NCBI GenBank assembly: GCA_022578605.1
Contig: MU394070.1
Coordinates: 372,001-436,000 of the forward strand
Origin: Camillea tinctor
Lineage: Eukaryota; Ascomycota; Sordariomycetes; Xylariales; Xylariaceae
Reading direction: 5' to 3'
DNA: 64,000 nt
Part shown: one piece after another, positions 61,283-64,000 of the stretch
Numbering within the stretch: position 1 is the stretch's first letter
How the letters are laid out: every line of letters starts with the position of its first letter
Program-made: the position numbers and the translations under genes
Notes under the pieces: generated by a model
Seen by the model: the letters and a program-made list of their open reading frames with translations, nothing else
What the model was told of the DNA's origin: nothing
The model's database searches: none

Positions 61283-64000
61283 TATTTCTCTGAAAGCTGA
61301 AAGGGGAAGCAATCAGGCAAATAGCTGCCCGGATGTGCAACGGAGCAAACGAAGGACCCGGCTATGAAAATAAACCCAAACAAACTTATAATTCCATGCA
61401 CTGGCAAGTTTCTCACCTGCCGGCCACGTTTTGTTAGAACAATTAGAACAAGACGGGATCAAATCACGCCGTCTCAAGCATTCGTTATCGACCACTTCTC
61501 ATCCTCTGCGACCAGCCAGGCATGTGTCCAAGAAGCTCAACCTCTCCAGCCAATCAATTAGTTCCAATTCCACCACCACACGGGTAGCAGCAGATCTCAG
61601 GCGGATCCCAAACGGTTCAAATCGGTAGGTCGACCGGGTCTGAGGGATGCGGGTTTAATTATCTGCGTCGTTACTGAACACGTACGGGGAAGTCGATAAA
61701 TTTACACGACAAAAGGAGGGGGGAGGGGGGAAGAGGTTTGTTCGGGAGCAGCACACAAAGCCAAGCCGTGGGAGAGGGGGGTGTGCGCGTAAGTGACAAT
61801 GATATCCAGTGGGTGAATGGAGTCAAGTCAAAGTTAGACTGAACGGACAAAGACAAGAGATTGGGGGGGACAAGTCCGGCTTGTTGAAGTTTCCAAGTGG
61901 TGGCAAAGAGATAGCTGATTGGTATTGATTGGTGATTGGTGAAGAGCAGGGAAACGGTATCGAAGACGAAATAGAAGACTGTATAGAGTTTCGTAAATGG
62001 AAGACAAATTGCGCGTTAAAGCGGGAATTATGCTTTCCTTTTGCACTTCTGGTTAAAAGCTTGTTGTGCTCACAGCGGTCGGGGCCGGAAGATTAGTCCT
62101 GCTTTCTTTTCCTTTTTCTTTCTCTCTCTCTCTCTCCTTTCTTTCTTTTCCTTCTACTGCAGGAGTAGTGGTGGCGGTAGTAGCAGAGGGTGGATTGAAG
62201 AATCAATTAAGCCAACAGGGCGGAGAGGAACGTCCTACACGAACACGACAGGGTCGGTTTGAGAAAGAAAAAAAAAGAAAAAAAAAAGATGGTACGATGA
62301 GGTCGCAAACGAAGGACGAAACAACTGGATCCACTAGAAATAACAGTAGGGAGGGAGAGAAAAATTGATCAAGCCACTATGCCCACTGTTTGGTAGGTAC
62401 AGAAACAAGACGCTGTAGATCTGCCGTGTTGTGTTGCGGCGGCGGTGTCGAGGGATCGAGTAACACAGCAGGGAAAATAGCACTTGTACGGCTAGGTATG
62501 TGTATGTATGTACGTAGTAGGTACGTATGTATGTATGTGTGTATGTATGTATGTATGTACTTTGTGTGTAAGTGTAAATGTGAGTGGAAGTGTGAGTGTG
62601 AGTGCCCAGGTAGGAGAGTGGAAGTGTATGTTGTGTATGTAATATAATGTAGGTATGTAGGCCTTTTCCTTTTTCTGTCTTCTTTTCTTTCTTTTTCTTT
62701 TTTTTTTCCTTTCCGTCTACCGCTTAGTTGGATTAGGTAGGTAAAGTGGGTTAGGTTCAAAATATTAAGAGATTCGGAAAAAGAGAGAGAAGAAAAAAAA
62801 AGGTTGTTGTAGAAAGGGGGGATTGTAGAAACAAAAAAAGGTTTATGGGCGATAGGTCAAGAGAGGAGTTGAGAGAGGAAGGTAGTTTAAAGGCCTGTGC
62901 TGGGCATTGACAACGACTTGAGTGGGAGGGGGGATAGATTAAAGGGTACTTGTGCCCGCTAGGTAATGTAGGTACAAATGCTAGGTACCTACATATAAGG
63001 GTAGGGAAAATTCCTAGCAACATGGTCATTGCTCGTCATTCGTGTACATGTCGCCCGATTGTTCCTAGCGGTGCCTAGGTGGGAGGAATCGCCGTCGATT
63101 GACAGGGGTAAAAGAGGGGGGGCAGGGTGGAGCCCTGTACGGGCTTTCTCTACCGCTTCATTGATGTAGGTACCTACCCTCCCTACTTTACACAGAAAGG
63201 TGATCGATTTGTACCTACAATAGATTGATGTATAACCTATGCCAGATAGACTTCAAGTTTACGAATGAAAAAAGTTTTTAAATAATTGATAGACGGAATA
63301 TAAAACAAGTTCATCGAAACGATCCATTGAACAGAGCTCTCTCAATCTTGCGACTAAACAAGAACAGAATACAACGGAACTAACCAAACACCTATACCGC
63401 AAACGCAGAGCCTTGGGACCCAGCAGGAAAGAAGAAGAAAAAAAAGCAGCACAGCAACAAATCGCCCCCTCTCCGCCTCTTTCTTTCACCTCCCCCCCGA
63501 CAGCCCGACAACTCTTCGTTCAGCAACTTAAACTTACTTGTTACCTACATCCCCCACAAGATGGTATGGAAAGTGTATGGTAGACAATGCCACTATTCTC
63601 TATAGAGATAAGCCAATAATTCAGCTCTTAAAATAAAATAGTGAAAGAGCATCGCCCTCGATCAGTCTCGCCATGCGACCATCAATCAATCTATTAATCA
63701 GGCCATCCACACGGTTGTCGACGGCAGCCCGTTTCGTCGCCTCAGTCAGGCCAAGCACATAATTCGATTCAGTGACTAATGGTGGCGCGACTCTAGAAAG
63801 GCGCTAGAACCCCAATCTTACCCAATCATAGATGCAGTGCCACGGCATCCGAAGATCCCTTACCAAATACGGATTAGTCTTCAAATCCCCCTTGTCTGAT
63901 AAATCCGTAAAGCGGCGATGGATGATGGAAGAATGCTAGAAGCACCTGACGGAAAGGAGAGCTCCACAGCGGGTTCGCGGGTGGCCGGGAGTTGGTCTTC
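61283..64000. other. 2.7 kb right-edge spacer
   Basis: No gene supported. CT-rich tracts lie at 62100-62156 and, on the other strand, near 62760-62800; a GTAT microsatellite is at about 62495-62560. TAGGTACCTA-type words are frequent near 62960-63000 and 63165-63220. Frames such as 62377-62760 are built from these repeats. The region probably holds the promoter of the RGS gene and flanks an unseen gene beyond the edge. Confidence 0.5.
62495..62560. repeat. (GTAT)n microsatellite
   Basis: Imperfect GTAT tetranucleotide repeats interrupted by GTACGTAGTAGGTACG; the interruptions belong to the TAGGTAC word family of the other spacers. Confidence 0.85.

Overview
The window is nuclear DNA of a filamentous ascomycete (Pezizomycotina, most likely a Sordariomycete). 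The grounds are split genes with short introns of about 50-150 nt (GTRNGT donors, CTAAC/CTGAC-like branch sites, CAG/TAG acceptors), pyrimidine-rich 5' leaders, long AT-rich spacers, and household genes whose proteins read as fungal. I saw no prokaryotic operon, CRISPR array, rRNA, convincing tRNA or intact transposon. Exon models were built by hand by joining reading frames across splice sites, so exact starts are less certain than the frames.

Layout. 0.7-8.1 kb: two plus-strand multi-exon genes for large, low-complexity fungal proteins I cannot name; the second has a run of three phase-1 cassette-like exons. 11.3 kb: an Arg/Asp/His-rich protein with two glycine-zipper-like segments. 14.2-18.5 kb: a 1392-residue chromodomain protein with a large C-terminal region, possibly of the Chp1 type. 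19.6 kb: Rab11/Ypt31 GTPase. 21.9 kb: BRX1 ribosome-assembly factor. 25.3 kb: F-box protein. 28.5 kb: class II histone deacetylase Hda1 with its Arb2-like C-terminal domain. 32.8 kb: Arg/Ser-rich protein. 36.4-36.6 kb: an assembly gap inside homopolymers. 36.7-39.0 kb (minus): TilS-like tRNA(Ile)-lysidine synthase. 39.8 kb: mitochondrial S-adenosylmethionine carrier (Pet8). 41.2-44.7 kb (minus): WDR48/UAF1-type WD40 protein. 45.4 and 46.9 kb: two small Cys-rich proteins, head to head. 51.0 kb: MHYT-domain membrane protein. 55.6 kb: mitochondrial FAD glycerol-3-phosphate dehydrogenase (Gut2). 59.4-61.3 kb (minus): RGS-domain protein whose frame holds one internal TAG. The last 2.7 kb has no gene I can support.

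The genes do not form an operon or a metabolite cluster. Loose themes are chromatin (chromodomain protein, Hda1), ubiquitin (F-box protein, WDR48), mitochondria (TilS-like, Pet8, Gut2) and signalling or trafficking (Rab11, MHYT, RGS). The spacers share a recurring TAGGTA/ACCTAGGT-type motif that I did not see in coding exons. The items most worth a second look are the chromodomain protein, the RGS gene with the internal stop, the two-start RS-rich locus and the pair of small Cys-rich genes. I found no convincing new multi-gene system.
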